Assembly: GCA_977017575.1 (NCBI GenBank)
Contig: CDRNVI010000009.1
Coordinates: 434,001 to 498,000 of the forward strand
DNA: 64,000 bases
Origin: Paramoeba atlantica
Lineage: Eukaryota > Discosea
Direction of reading: 5' to 3'
Below are positions 38,635 through 49,141 of the stretch, one piece after another (within the stretch, counting starts at the first letter, position 1; each line of letters opens with the position of its first letter). The position numbers and the translations under genes were made by a program. The notes below the pieces were generated by a model that worked only from the letters and a program-made list of their open reading frames with translations, ran no database searches and was not told where the DNA came from.

Positions 38635-39281
38635 AATCCCGTTAACAACGTGACACATTATTATTGGTTTTATGCAGGCTTTCTTTTGAACTATGTTTGT
38701 GCATGTGAATTCTATCTATATATCGTATTATGTGTTCTTTGATTTTGGGACGATTTGGAAGTGTGATTATATTAGTCATAGGTATTTACTTATATTTGTT
38801 TGTTACTTGTAAGTTTCATGGAGCCCCCTCGGCGTGGATTTCTAATAGTCCACGTTTTGAAATTTAGCCGAGGGGCTGTTATGTATTTGCCTGCTGGCCC
38901 TTCGGGGCACATAGTTTCTTCGAATTATGATTTGTATTCAGAATTTTACATGGGATGGGTATTTACTATTATCTTATATATCCTTGTTAGGTTGTTATTT
39001 TACTTTGCTTTAAGTTTTTGTGCCCACCCACCAAGCCCCCAGCCATTTGGCCGAGGGTTCCGGTGGGGGGGAATCCCGTTAACAACGTGACACATTATTA
39101 TTGGTTTTATGCAGGCTTTCTTTTGAACTATGTTTGTGCATGTGAATTCTATCTATATATCGTATTATTATGTTCTTTGATTTTTGGACGATTTGGAAGT
39201 GTGATTATATTAGTCATAGGTATTTACTTATATTTGTTTGTTACTTGTAAGTTTCATGGAGCCCCCTCGGCGTGGATTTCT
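38635..39281 (+). repeat. YR1b split direct repeats B1-A2-B2
   Basis: B1 38635-38843, A2 38844-39071, B2 39072-39281, matching those of YR1a, including the nested inverted repeat at the B1/A2 joint. Confidence 0.88.
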
Positions 39282-39903
39282 ATGGATGAAGTCGAAAGGA
39301 ACATTCCGCCATCCCCGACAGCCCTCCCGCCGACTAATCATTTGCAACCACTCCCTCCGACGCCGCCATCTTACTCGCAACCGCAAAATAGCACCACGAC
39401 GGCAGAATCACCCTTGCAAACAAACGAAAAGCAGGCCTCGCAGATCAAAGTACGTCGAAGCTTTCATGAACTGATGAAAAAATTTGAAGCAGAAAAAAAA
39501 GAGAATCAAGCGAAATTGGAAGCTGAGAAAAAAGAACAACAGGCTGCGCGTTTGAAAGTCTACGCGACGACAGCAAAAAATTCCTATACTCTGCTGAACT
39601 CTGCCACGTCTTACATTGGGGCGGCAGCGAAGGCCCTCCTCGCATCGTCAACCGGAAGAATCAGGAGCCCTTCACCCATCGGTGATCCGAACCAAATCGA
39701 CGACCGGAACCAAATAAGTGTTCGGATCTCCAAAAGCCGAATAGTCGAGAGTGAAATTCCCTGCGATACACAAGTGAAGGCAAATTCGCAAAAGATGAAC
39801 CACGACGATGCATCTGAAGTCGCACCATCCAAAGTTAGAGCACAAGAAGCAAAGGAACGCGGAGCGATGCCGAAAACTCCGAAAGCATCCGAGACGACAG
39901 AAT
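39282..39903 (+). pseudogene. LA7, Gag-like coiled region between YR1b and LC
   Basis: About 207 codons in frame with the LA7 head. Pro-rich start (PPSPTALPPTNHLQPLPPT), then a Glu/Lys-rich likely coiled coil (FHELMKKFEAEKKE, LEAEKKEQQAARLK), an Ala-rich stretch and a polar linker. It ends at SETTE at the T14 tract that is the poly-A tail of LC, and resumes near 45467. No known domain; together with the head it forms a long N-terminal region upstream of the TW module. Confidence 0.78.
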
Positions 39904-39999
39904 TTTTTTTTTTTTATTTATATCTATACAGGGCATTACCTGTAGAGTAATAAAGTCTAACAGGACGTACGCATATGACGTCGCCTGCTAGACCATTTG

Positions 40000-42663
40000 C
40001 TAACCAAAGCTTTGGTTGTCCCATAAAGGGGATTCCCTTTTCAGCCAGAGTTGAAAGCTGCTCCGGATCGCCGTTCGGATGACTTCGACACGGCACTTAT
40101 CTGAGAGTGCCTTGTCACCCAAAAAGAGACGGTTGATGTGACGCAGCGTCGTAGAAGGGAGACCTCTAGCTCCAACTTCAAAGCATATCAAGTGGCAGTC
40201 TGAGTGCCTTACCTTTCGTCGGTGTAGAATATTTATGTACTTTTCTACTTTTCGGCAGTGGGCTTCGTGTACGTTTTCCTCCCAGGGCATCGTCAACTCA
40301 ACGATAAATTCAGTTCCGTCGTTGAGTTTGACGATTCCATCTGGGCGAAGCTGTGTTTCCAGGTCGGACCACCATGCGGGTAGTTGACGTAGGTGTGGGA
40401 GATCAAAATGTGCCTCTGCTGTATGGGGGGAAGAGAGTATCGCGTTTGCAAAGGTGGAGAGTACACAATCGTGGCGATATGTGTAACGTCCCTGTTCTAG
40501 TGATACCTTGCACGAGGATAAGAGGTGTCGTAATGTTTCCGGTTCTTGTTTACAAATTCGGCATTGTACTGTATCTGTGCCGTGAATTCCCCATGTCCTC
40601 AGCATTGTCCTAGTAGGGAGAGTGTTTTGTACCATTAAAGAAGTTGCGAAGCGGCTAAGGGAAGTGCTACGTAATCCGTTTATCGCGGCGCTGAAATCTT
40701 TCGCCTGTTCTTCCTCGGAGGCTATATCCCACCACTGAATAGCGAACGTTGACCTGCGGCGTAGTGCGTTGATCATTCGGTCCTCATTAAGCTCAAGAAG
40801 AGTTCGTTTTGCGAGATCGCGATCGTCCAGTATGTGTGTGATGTCACATGCTGGTCGAATTTGGCCTTTCCTGCGCTTATGTTCTTCAGCCCGTATTCTT
40901 TCCTGCAGTGCGGCGGTAACGTTCGGGTCTCGGGACCGCTTCATTTGACAGAGAAGATCAGCTGTACAGTCCTCCCAGAGTCTGGACAAGCTGCAGATGT
41001 TCCATCCACGCTGAGAGTAGATTGCTTCGCTGCATGTAGTTCTAGCCGCATTGATCCACCGTTTCAGGGAGTGAGTACACATTTTCTGAAGGCGTAAAAT
41101 AAAGTTTAGAGTGATACATGGGTGTATAGTAAAGGTGAAGCGTAGCCGAGAGATGATTGCGTGTTGATATATCCAAATTTTTGATGGGAGGTCGTGGGCC
41201 GACTGGTCAATGTTATGAAGCCATCGCTTCAATAAGGGCCTAACTTTCGTGAAAAGGGCTCGGGATTGTTGAGAACCGGGGGCAATATTCATGCCAAGAA
41301 ACGTACTTCCTTCGTCGCATATATGCGGTATAGCTTCGTTCTTGATGAAAATTTGAGGACGTCGTGTCATGTAGCCGGGGTGTTCATCATTTTTCTTGGA
41401 CGCCATGCATTGGACTCTGCACTTTTTGACGTTGATGGAAAGGCCAAGCGAACCGAGTACCGTGGATAGTGTTTCAACAGCCAGTTGCATTTCTTTTTCA
41501 CTATTCGTCAGGACCGTGAGATCGTCGGCGTACGCTTTTAGGAAGCTTTTTGGAAATCCAGGGAGGTTCAATCCAAATGAGGGAAATGATTTTGCCATGT
41601 AACGTAGGGCTAGCTCCATAATCACCAGAAAGAGCGTAGAAGAGAGAGTGTCACCTTGTAAGACACCTCGTTTAGCTGGGATCGCGCTGGACAGACCTTC
41701 GTAACATTTAATGCGGGTACTTGCGTCAGTGTATAAGCATTGGACGTATTTAATAATGTTTGGGGAGATTCTCGCCCATTCCAGTGCTTCAAAGATGATG
41801 TTGCGGGGGACTGAACCAAAGGCGTTACTGAGGTCTAGCTGGGCCATGCAGTAGTTCCACTTGTTCTTCCGGTAGTGGCGTAGGAGCTCTGAGAGGGATT
41901 GCGTATGTTCGAGAGTACCGTTAATGGCGGGGAGAAAGCCTTTCTGTATCTTGGGGTCAATGACAGAGGCTTCAAGTAGGAATTTCGTCATTTTCCGGCT
42001 GATGATGGAATGCAGGAGTTTCCCTAGTACGCTAGTCAGGCCGATGGGACGCCAGTTTTGTGGGTTGTCAGGCTCCCCTTTTTTGTAAATGAGGCGAGTG
42101 ACGGATATTTTCCATGACGTCGGACATGTGCTGAAGCGCACTAGCGCGTTGAAGACGTTTGCCATGTGCGTGTGGGAGCTGTGGCATCGCTTTAGAGTCT
42201 GGTACGTAATGGAGTCCTGGCCTGGAGCACTGCTGTTTTTCTTTGATGTGAGAGCGTTCGAAATGTCGATTGAAGCCAGTTCGTCCCAGGTCATTTCTGC
42301 CAGAGGACGGTTTCCGAGGACGTCGTGGGGTGGTAAGTGATGCACTGTAGTGGGGTCCGTAAGTAATGTTGTGAACACACTTTCCACTTTCTGTACATTG
42401 CAAGTCGGATAGGCCGGTACACTTTCTGCTTCTGTCCTTTTGTCCAAGGTTTGACTCGCAGCCGTCCATGGATTGCGGTTGAATTGTTGAAGTGCCCAGC
42501 GACTTTCCAGTTCCTGTTTTTGGGCCATGGCTTCTGCGCTGTATATACGTTCCGCCTTTTTGGTTTCCTTAATCTTTTGTTTCAACGCCATGCGGGGAGC
42601 CTTGCCGTGTGTGTATCGCAGCTTCATTTGTAGTTGTTTTACATGTCGAGAAGGAAAAGGCAA
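40000..42663 (-). CDS. LC ORF2: reverse transcriptase with C-terminal restriction-like endonuclease
   Basis: 887 codons, intact. Basic N-terminus, then RT: SSAPGQDSITYQTLKR, WRPIGLTSVLGKLLHSII, AQLDLSNAFGSVPR, RGVLQGDTLSSTLFL, LKAYADDLTVLT (catalytic YADD near 378), GLSINVKKC. After a long helical linker comes a zinc finger C-X2-C-X8-H-X4-C (CRICKQEPETLRHLLSSC, about 700), RHDCVL, and the nuclease core LRPDGIVKL...FIVELTMPWEE (about 775-800). The order RPD...ELTxPWE is known from R2/NeSL-like RLE LINEs. It would cut the target and prime cDNA synthesis. The short AUG overlap with ORF1 suggests reinitiation. Confidence 0.9.
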   Translation of the reverse strand: MPFPSRHVKQLQMKLRYTHGKAPRMALKQKIKETKKAERIYSAEAMAQKQELESRWALQQFNRNPWTAASQTLDKRTEAESVPAYPTCNVQKVESVFTTLLTDPTTVHHLPPHDVLGNRPLAEMTWDELASIDISNALTSKKNSSAPGQDSITYQTLKRCHSSHTHMANVFNALVRFSTCPTSWKISVTRLIYKKGEPDNPQNWRPIGLTSVLGKLLHSIISRKMTKFLLEASVIDPKIQKGFLPAINGTLEHTQSLSELLRHYRKNKWNYCMAQLDLSNAFGSVPRNIIFEALEWARISPNIIKYVQCLYTDASTRIKCYEGLSSAIPAKRGVLQGDTLSSTLFLVIMELALRYMAKSFPSFGLNLPGFPKSFLKAYADDLTVLTNSEKEMQLAVETLSTVLGSLGLSINVKKCRVQCMASKKNDEHPGYMTRRPQIFIKNEAIPHICDEGSTFLGMNIAPGSQQSRALFTKVRPLLKRWLHNIDQSAHDLPSKIWIYQHAIISRLRFTFTIHPCITLNFILRLQKMCTHSLKRWINAARTTCSEAIYSQRGWNICSLSRLWEDCTADLLCQMKRSRDPNVTAALQERIRAEEHKRRKGQIRPACDITHILDDRDLAKRTLLELNEDRMINALRRRSTFAIQWWDIASEEEQAKDFSAAINGLRSTSLSRFATSLMVQNTLPTRTMLRTWGIHGTDTVQCRICKQEPETLRHLLSSCKVSLEQGRYTYRHDCVLSTFANAILSSPHTAEAHFDLPHLRQLPAWWSDLETQLRPDGIVKLNDGTEFIVELTMPWEENVHEAHCRKVEKYINILHRRKVRHSDCHLICFEVGARGLPSTTLRHINRLFLGDKALSDKCRVEVIRTAIRSSFQLWLKRESPLWDNQSFG

Positions 42664-45448
42664 CTTTTTCGCTTTCTAATGGACGGACTTTCCCCTTTAT
42701 GTGTCCTCGAGCCGTTCGGATAATGAAACCCTTCCTGGAGTCGACGTCTCGCGCCACTTCATATGCCGACACCGCTAGTATTGCACTCAGTAGTTCTGCG
42801 TTATGGACGGCGGAGAGTGCGTCGCCAGAGACAGTGAGCAAGGTGTTGCATCTGTGGAGGGCCCTACGTTCCACCTCGTGCCAGTGCGCATCAGCCAAGT
42901 TTATGTTTAACTTGCCCCCCTGGATGTATCGTGCCGTGCGGAAAAGGTACTCCGTCTCGTCGAGTGGTCTCGGAGAGGAAGCGGAAGTGGGGGGGTTAAG
43001 TTCGGGGTGTTCTTGCTCTTGTCCTGCGTTGGGGCTCCCCTCAGAGTCTCCTTCGATTCCCTGATCGAGGGATGGTCCATAGATTTTGCAGCATGGATGG
43101 CTGCATTTGAGTTTACTTATGCATCGATGTTGGCATGGGTGCGTCCGCTTCAAGGAGGAGGCGTGGTCACGCGAAATAATCTCGTATGGTGGAAGTGTTG
43201 GGACCGTTTGGGGCTTTGATGGCTGTACTTCTTCTTTGTCGTCGGTGCGAAGGAGCAGAACGATCCGAAACGCCGATAACCCAGGGACCGCTCTCCCGTT
43301 CAGTACCTTATTTACCGCTTTACCCATTGAGCTAGGTGATGCGTAGTGGTTGTATAATTCCAGGCGGCTGTCGTGAAAAAGAGATACCCAGTTCGCGTGG
43401 CGAGAAATGTGACTTGTTGAGTCTACTCTACTAACTTCTAAAAAGTCACACGCTCTCTTTTCCATAAGTTCGTCTACGGTACACGTTTCTACGACGATGT
43501 CGTGTGCTGCACTTTTCCCATTGAGCGCTTTGGACAGGGCGGCTTCAGCCCCCTGGGGGGAAGGGATACGACTACGCACAAGTTGGCTTACGCATGCTGC
43601 ATGCACATCCGGGAAATATCTCCATGTGTTGTCGTTGACGAGGCGGAGTTTGACAGGTTTTGACCGGGACTGGATAAAGTGGAAACGTTGCTTGTGTCGG
43701 TTATGGGTTACGGGATGCGTGGGGTCCTGGGGCGGCGGGAGATACTGTGACGGGCTGTCGGGAGTTTGTGTGGGAATCTGGGGACCCTCGGATTCATCCG
43801 AATGTAAATGGGCGTCCATTTGTGATGGGGGTAAGAGGCTTCCTTGTTCAAGCGGCGGGCTTTGTATTCGCCCTACGCTGTGCGCTTGTTGGAAAACCCA
43901 GGATGGGACTTCGTCATCGCCATTCTCATTCCGCGGACTGTGTTGGTGTGCTGGGGAAGATGAGTCCAAGAGAATGATACTTTCCGGTGCCTTGTTTTTG
44001 GGAGTCGGGATGGCTGGTTCCCTGGCAACGGCACGGTCAGCTGTCGTAGTGGTTGTGTTTAGGGACGGTGTGACGAGATTCTTGGGAAGGGTACATGGGC
44101 CGGTGGGTAGAGTATCCTGCCCATCCAGTTTGCTTATCGGTGTGTCAAGCGAAGTCAACGGTGTGCCAGTGCGTTTGCAGCAAGGATGGCCGCACCCTGC
44201 CCTGTTCTTACATTTATGCTTACAGGGCTCGACACGGTCTGCTTGTTCGGAGGCGGGGCCTAGGCCTTGCTTGCAACACACGTGCTTACATTGATCTTTA
44301 CTCTTGCAGATATGCTTGCATACTCTAGTTAAGGCGTGGACCTGAAGTTGTGTTGGAGATTTAGGTTTGGGGAGGCTTTGGGAGTCCGGAGTTTGACATG
44401 GAACGCCGTTGAAAAGTAGGAATTTGGCAAGCGAGCAGGCAGTTGATGCGACGGCACGACCGACGGTAACAGTGGGTGATTTTTGATGGGGAGTAACCTC
44501 CTTGGGTGGGGGTACATGTAAATCGTGTTCGCCTTTTGGACAGGGTGCTATTGTGTACGACAAGCGTTCCTGTCCGGTGCTGCTGTGAGGTCGTACGGTT
44601 ACCGCCGGGGTTGAGGGAGTGCCGTTAGCGTACGGTTGAGTGCGGCTTGAAAACAGATATCGTGTTGCAGCTCGCGCTGCCATGCCAAGTAGGTTGCTTG
44701 ATTTCGGTACTTTCACATCCTGTGTTACGTGGTCACGGGTGCATGGCGGTGACGTTTCGTCCCTTTGTCGCGTACTTGGAGCTTCTTTGGGCCCGGATTC
44801 TTGACCGCTCGCCGTAGTGCTCGTGAGTTCGTATGTTGTTGGTGTAAGATTACGTTTGCAACATGGGTGCCCGCAGGTCTGTTTGTTTTTACAGACATGC
44901 TTACAGGGTGTGCTACGTTGTACCGGCATTACACTCACAGCCGTGATCACCTTTACGTCTTCTCTTGCATCCGCCGGTGCGTCACTTCTCTTATTGTTGT
45001 ACGTATCCGCTTTTGCTACGTGTACCAGGTGTCGTTTGCAGCATGGGTGTTCACAGTGAGCTTTGTCCTTGCAGCGGTGTTTGCATTCCGGAACGGTTTG
45101 TTGTGTGGTGGGGGGGACGCGGTGAGGGGGAAGTTCGTTTGTGTGAGGAGTGACCAGGATATGTGGCCGCGTTACACCCCGCTTGCAACAGGGGTGTCCG
45201 CAGGTGCTTTTGTCCTTACAAGGATGTTTGCATGGAGCTGGGGGTGCTTCTCCTGTGTCGCTGGTAAGGGACTCATTGCTCTTTTGGGATATGAGAGCCT
45301 GGACGGTTCGGGTAGCAGATTTTGCAACCCTGTCTGTGGGAGTGCCTTTCAGGGACAGGTTTTTGTTTTGGTTAGACACGTCGCGTGGTCTCTTAGGAGA
45401 GTCCTGCGACGCCTGGTGTGTGCCCTTCCCTGGTAGTAAGCAAAACAT
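42569..45448 (-). CDS. LC ORF1: nucleic-acid-binding protein with six CCCH-type Cys/His motifs
   Basis: Taken from ATG 45448 (959 codons); the frame is open further upstream to 45748 but that part is antisense to LA7. Six copies of a motif of the form C-x-H-x-C-x3-K-x2-C-x-H-x-C-C-K occur near residues 74, 117, 180, 375, 410 and 770 (for example CKHPCKDKSTCGHPCCKR). I know a similar Cys/His signature from the C-terminal part of Mer3/HFM1-type helicases. Between the last two motifs lie two related ~45-residue segments (FPDVHAACVSQLV...ALNGK and LYNHYASPSSMGKAVNKVLNGR) that look like small DNA-binding repeats. Probable role: binding element RNA or target DNA. No RNA-recognition or esterase domain is seen. 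Confidence 0.8.
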   Translation of the reverse strand: MFCLLPGKGTHQASQDSPKRPRDVSNQNKNLSLKGTPTDRVAKSATRTVQALISQKSNESLTSDTGEAPPAPCKHPCKDKSTCGHPCCKRGVTRPHILVTPHTNELPPHRVPPTTQQTVPECKHRCKDKAHCEHPCCKRHLVHVAKADTYNNKRSDAPADAREDVKVITAVSVMPVQRSTPCKHVCKNKQTCGHPCCKRNLTPTTYELTSTTASGQESGPKEAPSTRQRDETSPPCTRDHVTQDVKVPKSSNLLGMAARAATRYLFSSRTQPYANGTPSTPAVTVRPHSSTGQERLSYTIAPCPKGEHDLHVPPPKEVTPHQKSPTVTVGRAVASTACSLAKFLLFNGVPCQTPDSQSLPKPKSPTQLQVHALTRVCKHICKSKDQCKHVCCKQGLGPASEQADRVEPCKHKCKNRAGCGHPCCKRTGTPLTSLDTPISKLDGQDTLPTGPCTLPKNLVTPSLNTTTTTADRAVAREPAIPTPKNKAPESIILLDSSSPAHQHSPRNENGDDEVPSWVFQQAHSVGRIQSPPLEQGSLLPPSQMDAHLHSDESEGPQIPTQTPDSPSQYLPPPQDPTHPVTHNRHKQRFHFIQSRSKPVKLRLVNDNTWRYFPDVHAACVSQLVRSRIPSPQGAEAALSKALNGKSAAHDIVVETCTVDELMEKRACDFLEVSRVDSTSHISRHANWVSLFHDSRLELYNHYASPSSMGKAVNKVLNGRAVPGLSAFRIVLLLRTDDKEEVQPSKPQTVPTLPPYEIISRDHASSLKRTHPCQHRCISKLKCSHPCCKIYGPSLDQGIEGDSEGSPNAGQEQEHPELNPPTSASSPRPLDETEYLFRTARYIQGGKLNINLADAHWHEVERRALHRCNTLLTVSGDALSAVHNAELLSAILAVSAYEVARDVDSRKGFIIRTARGHIKGKVRPLESEKVAFSFSTCKTTTNEAAIHTRQGSPHGVETKD

Positions 45449-45466
45449 GTCGTTGTAAAGGGTAGG

Positions 45467-47510
45467 GAAAAGAAAACAACAAGGTACAGAAACAAAAAGC
45501 AAAAGAACAGGAAGTGGAAATGTTGCCAGACCCGAAAGATCCACGATTCGAAGGTTACAAATGGGTCGGGAATGGGTACGTACACGACGTTTATGCTTTT
45601 GACATCTTTTCGGACACACCCGACACAACGTCGGCTCCAGCGCATGCTTTTTTTCCGAACAGTGAACCGCAAAATTTGCCGGAAGCACCACAAACGCCCA
45701 GCTCTGAACGTTGCTTCTTAGATTGTATCTCAACACCTCGGAACGCAAACAGTACTTTCTCAGACTCTAACTCAACGTCCGATCCACCTCGCGAGCCTCC
45801 AAGCCCTCCTCAATTTCTGCTCGAAAAATCAGACGACGAAAGATTGGTTGTCTTATCAGAGGAAATCGGAACATCAGAAAATCAAGAAACAAAATCCGAC
45901 ACCCCCGAGGTGAATGCATTACCCCGGCCACTCGCGCCCAACGTCGACGCCCGAGAAGCTGTGAGATTCGTTGAGCAAAGCTCACTCGTCGTGCGACCCG
46001 CCGACACTTCAGAAAACAAGGATGCAGACAGCATAATTTTCGTCGAGCATGCAGCATCTCATGACATTTGCGAAGACTTGCTAAACAATATCAATTCGGA
46101 TTCACATTTCCCTATACAAGCAGAGCAAATCTGGAAGCTTTCGTCACATTTAAAGAAAGGATCCCTGTGCACGATTGCCTGGACGTTTAGCAATCAAAAC
46201 AATATGAACATTTCGATGGGGAAAATCACGAGCGTGTACCGACGCAAAGGAACAGGAAGGCTCAACATGCAGTATAAAGGAATTACGGGACACAAGCTAG
46301 GAGAAGATTTTTCAGGGACAATACCACCACACGAAAGTGTCCGAATCTATAAGATAGTTTGGCATGCATCCGCTCCAACCTCGAACAAGATGGAAACGCA
46401 CAATGAGCACGGCCAGGTGAAGCAAATCACAGAATCAGAAACCCCCATCCCAGCCGCACAGCCCATCTCTGATTGGACTCCTGATGATTTAGATCGCTCG
46501 CCGATACCGACCTCGCGAATAATCCAGGCGGAGCTAATTCCAGCAGCAATAGCCACATATCGGGAACTTATGAGTGACTATGCGCGCAGCACGTATACTC
46601 AAAGACACAAAATTTGGCACGACGTTTTGTCCGCTATGAAGAGCTCTCTTGCTTCAATCAGGCAGGCTTCCAATCGCAGAAGACGCCGTCGACCCTTTCC
46701 AAGTGATGAAAATAACAATAGTGCTAACAATGGGGAAAATAAAACAGAGGACAGTGCAACCCTGTTGGCCTCCGATACGCGCGCGATCAAAAAAGCTACG
46801 AGGCTTGCCCTGGAAGGCTGCTCACGCAGGGCAGCGAAAGTGATGGATCAAACTTATACGCCAAACCCTTTATCGGATCAAGAGACACTTCAAAAGCTCA
46901 ATGACCTTCATCCGCAAAACCCGTATCATATAAACCTCCCTGAGGACGCACCGCTGCTGACAGCGCTAGGGCCTGATGAATTAAAAGCGGCGAGCCAGAA
47001 ATTGGCTAAGGGTGCTAGCCCGGGGCCCACAGGAACAACCGACGGATTGGTAAGGCTGTTGATCGACGACCCGGTGTGTAGCATGAGCTTATGCCATATG
47101 ATGATGGATCTCATTAACGGATTCCTCCCTAAAGAAGTGATGCGTCGTCTCACCTGCGCCAGGCTGGTCGCGCTCCACAAACCGAATGGTGGAATAAGAC
47201 CTGTCGCCATTGGGGAAGTGTTGATGAAATTAGCGGGATGCATTCTCGTACAAAGATACGAGAACATTCTAGAGCCACTGTTCGCGCCATTACAGCATGG
47301 AGTACTATCGAAGGCAGGGTGCGAACGGGTAGTACACACACTAAATGATCTGTATCTTGCTGGCTCAAACATTGTATCCATTGACGTCAAAAACGCATTC
47401 AATTCCCCTTCGCGCACGAAGATAGCCAAAGCAGTTTTTGGGTTAGCCACTTTAAAACCTTTTCATCGCTTCTTCTATGCAGAGTACTCGGAGGCGTCGG
47501 AGCTGTGTTA
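45467..47510 (+). pseudogene. LA7, TW module and first half of RT
   Basis: Continues LA7 after LC with GYVHDVYAFDIF, a polar linker, the TW module (GSLCTIAWTFSNQNN...VRIYKIVWH), DDLDRSPIPTSR, RAIKKATRLALEGCSRRAAK, ASPGPTGTTDGLVR, ARLVALHKPNGGIRPVAIGE, GVLSKAGCERVVH and IVSIDVKNAFNSPSR. The frame ends at SELCY near 47510. There about 60 codons are missing, which takes away GVRQGSPLST and the catalytic YxDD box, and the frame changes. LA7 therefore cannot make an active RT. Confidence 0.86.
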
Positions 47511-48992
47511 TCTTCCTATCAACTCTTAAGCAAAGCTTTTGTACGCCTAAAAGAACTGCTGGCAGCGGAAGATCTCCTTGTATCAACTGAGAAGTGCGTC
47601 TGGTTCAGCGGGGTAAACAAGGAGCCTTTACCTGATGACATCAGGGATGCAGGGGTGAGAAATGAAGAAGATGCACTGAAAACACTCGGAGCTTTTATAG
47701 GAGATGATGATAAAGTTAGTGAGAAACTTTTAAGTACATTCAAAAAGCACGATGCAATTTTCAGGAGACTCAAGCTCATGGGAGCAAACAACGTGTCAAC
47801 CCAATTGCTGTCAAAATGTGTAAACGTACGGCAAACTTATCACATGCGTGTACATAACCCAACTGCGACTGAGGCATTAACGTTCAATTTTGACAATGCC
47901 ATTGCGGAAGTTCTCACTTCGTGGTTTGGAAAGCTATCCGACGACCAGATTTCGCTACTTAGACTACCTGTAAAGAAAGGAGGCCTGGGTCTGACTGCGT
48001 GTCTACCTACCCGCAAAGCGGCATATGAATCTTCGAAATTCACAGTTCTTGAACGCCCAAAAACCAATTCAGTTCGGACTGGGGAATTCCAAGAAGCGAA
48101 TGCCAACATGCATAAGGACGTACCAGTAGACGAATCAACGCAGGCGGCAGAGATACACGCGAAAACTTGGGTGCAACTCACGGAGTCGGAATCTCCCATG
48201 GCATCTATATTGCAAGCAACGACGCATAAAGGAAACTACGCATGGATCATGTCAAGCGCACGGTTTGTGCCATCTCATCTATTCACTCTGGCACTTTTAC
48301 CTAGGCTAGGTCTAACTCATCCGGAACTTCCACCCCGAATGTTATGCCCAGGATGCAAAGTTCTACTAACATCCGGTTCCATTCTGACGCACATAGCAGG
48401 CTGCACAAAATGCTCAGGGCTCAACGCAACCGTGAAACATAGCACGCTAGTGAATTTCCTCTATGAGTTAAGCTTGAAAGCTGGCATTCCTTGTGAGAAG
48501 GAACCGCGCCTATATTCAACGTATCGGTGCACGCAATGCAATGAAGTAGTCGGGCCGGAATACAGGCAGACACATAGTAAAGTGTGCGGAGGGAAATCTT
48601 TTCGCCGCTCTGGACCAGATCTCGTAATTTACTGGAATGATGGAGAAATATATTACGATTTCACCGTGGTACATGAATTAGCGCCTTCAAATTTGGGAAC
48701 GAAATGCAATAAGCTATTCCGGGACGCCATCAAACGAAAACACGATACTTATGTCGCAACAAATAAAATCGCGAAAGAAAAATTCAGATGTATTCCCATC
48801 CTCTCTGGTGGATCCCTCCATTTCAATACGAAGTCGCTGTTAATGGCCCTCGCAGATGCGGGCAGCGTACCTCGACAGCAGCTTCAGCTTGAGCTACAAC
48901 TTTTGCTACAGGAGCAAAATGGTGCCATACTATATTCACAACTTCGGAATTACCTTGAGAAGGACAAGAGGGCGCTCCAGTTCGCTATATAA
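47505..48992 (+). pseudogene. LA7, RT thumb, zinc fingers and endonuclease
   Basis: Frame after the deletion: LLSKAFVRLKELL, KCVWFSG, LKTLGAFIGDD, LMGANNVSTQLLSKCVNVRQ, GGLGLTACLP, first finger CPGC...HIAGC, second finger CTQC...C, nuclease core RSGPDLVIYW...YYDFTVVHE, and the normal C-terminus LRNYLEKDKR. Fingers keep the C-X2-C-X11-H-X3-C form except small changes. The endonuclease half looks undamaged. The stop at 48992 is followed by a 3' UTR that is split by YR1c at 49056. Confidence 0.86.
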
Positions 48993-49141
48993 AGAGTTTC
49001 TAAAGAGGGGCAGAGCTTCTAAAGCCTGCAGTCAGGATAGATTTTTCAGAACTTTAACAGTTCACGTTTTGAAATTTAGCCGAGGGGCGGCTATATATTT
49101 GCCTGCTGGCCCTTCGGGGCACATAATTTTCTCAAATTATA

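Larger units (their letters stand above)
30680..39281 (+). mobile_element. YR1b: composite DIRS/Ngaro-like element with LB LINE, all ORFs intact
   Basis: 8602 bp and near-identical to YR1a over the whole length, including the LB LINE at the same place. A1 30680-30907, B1 38635-38843, A2 38844-39071, B2 39072-39281. The LA7 codons CGT and ATG on each side are adjacent in frame once it is removed, so no target duplication. Because YR1a and YR1b lie in different sites with YR-type boundaries, the element including the LINE has moved as one unit. Confidence 0.9.
39904..45466 (-). mobile_element. LC: complete two-ORF LINE inserted in LA7
   Basis: Minus-strand element of about 5.56 kb with a T14 tract at its left end (poly-A tail on its coding strand). 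On the right LA7 resumes in frame near 45467 (SETTE then KVQKQKAKEQEVEM); the target overlap is short, possibly agaa. ORF1 (45448-42569) and ORF2 (42663-40000) overlap by 95 bp. Both are intact, so this copy may be complete. The 5' UTR would be only about 20 bp. Confidence 0.82.

Noticed and set aside
42569-45748. A 1059-residue LC ORF1 starting at 45748
   Set aside because: The part upstream of 45448 is antisense to the LA7 coding sequence beyond the insertion border; the ATG at 45448 is the first inside the element.
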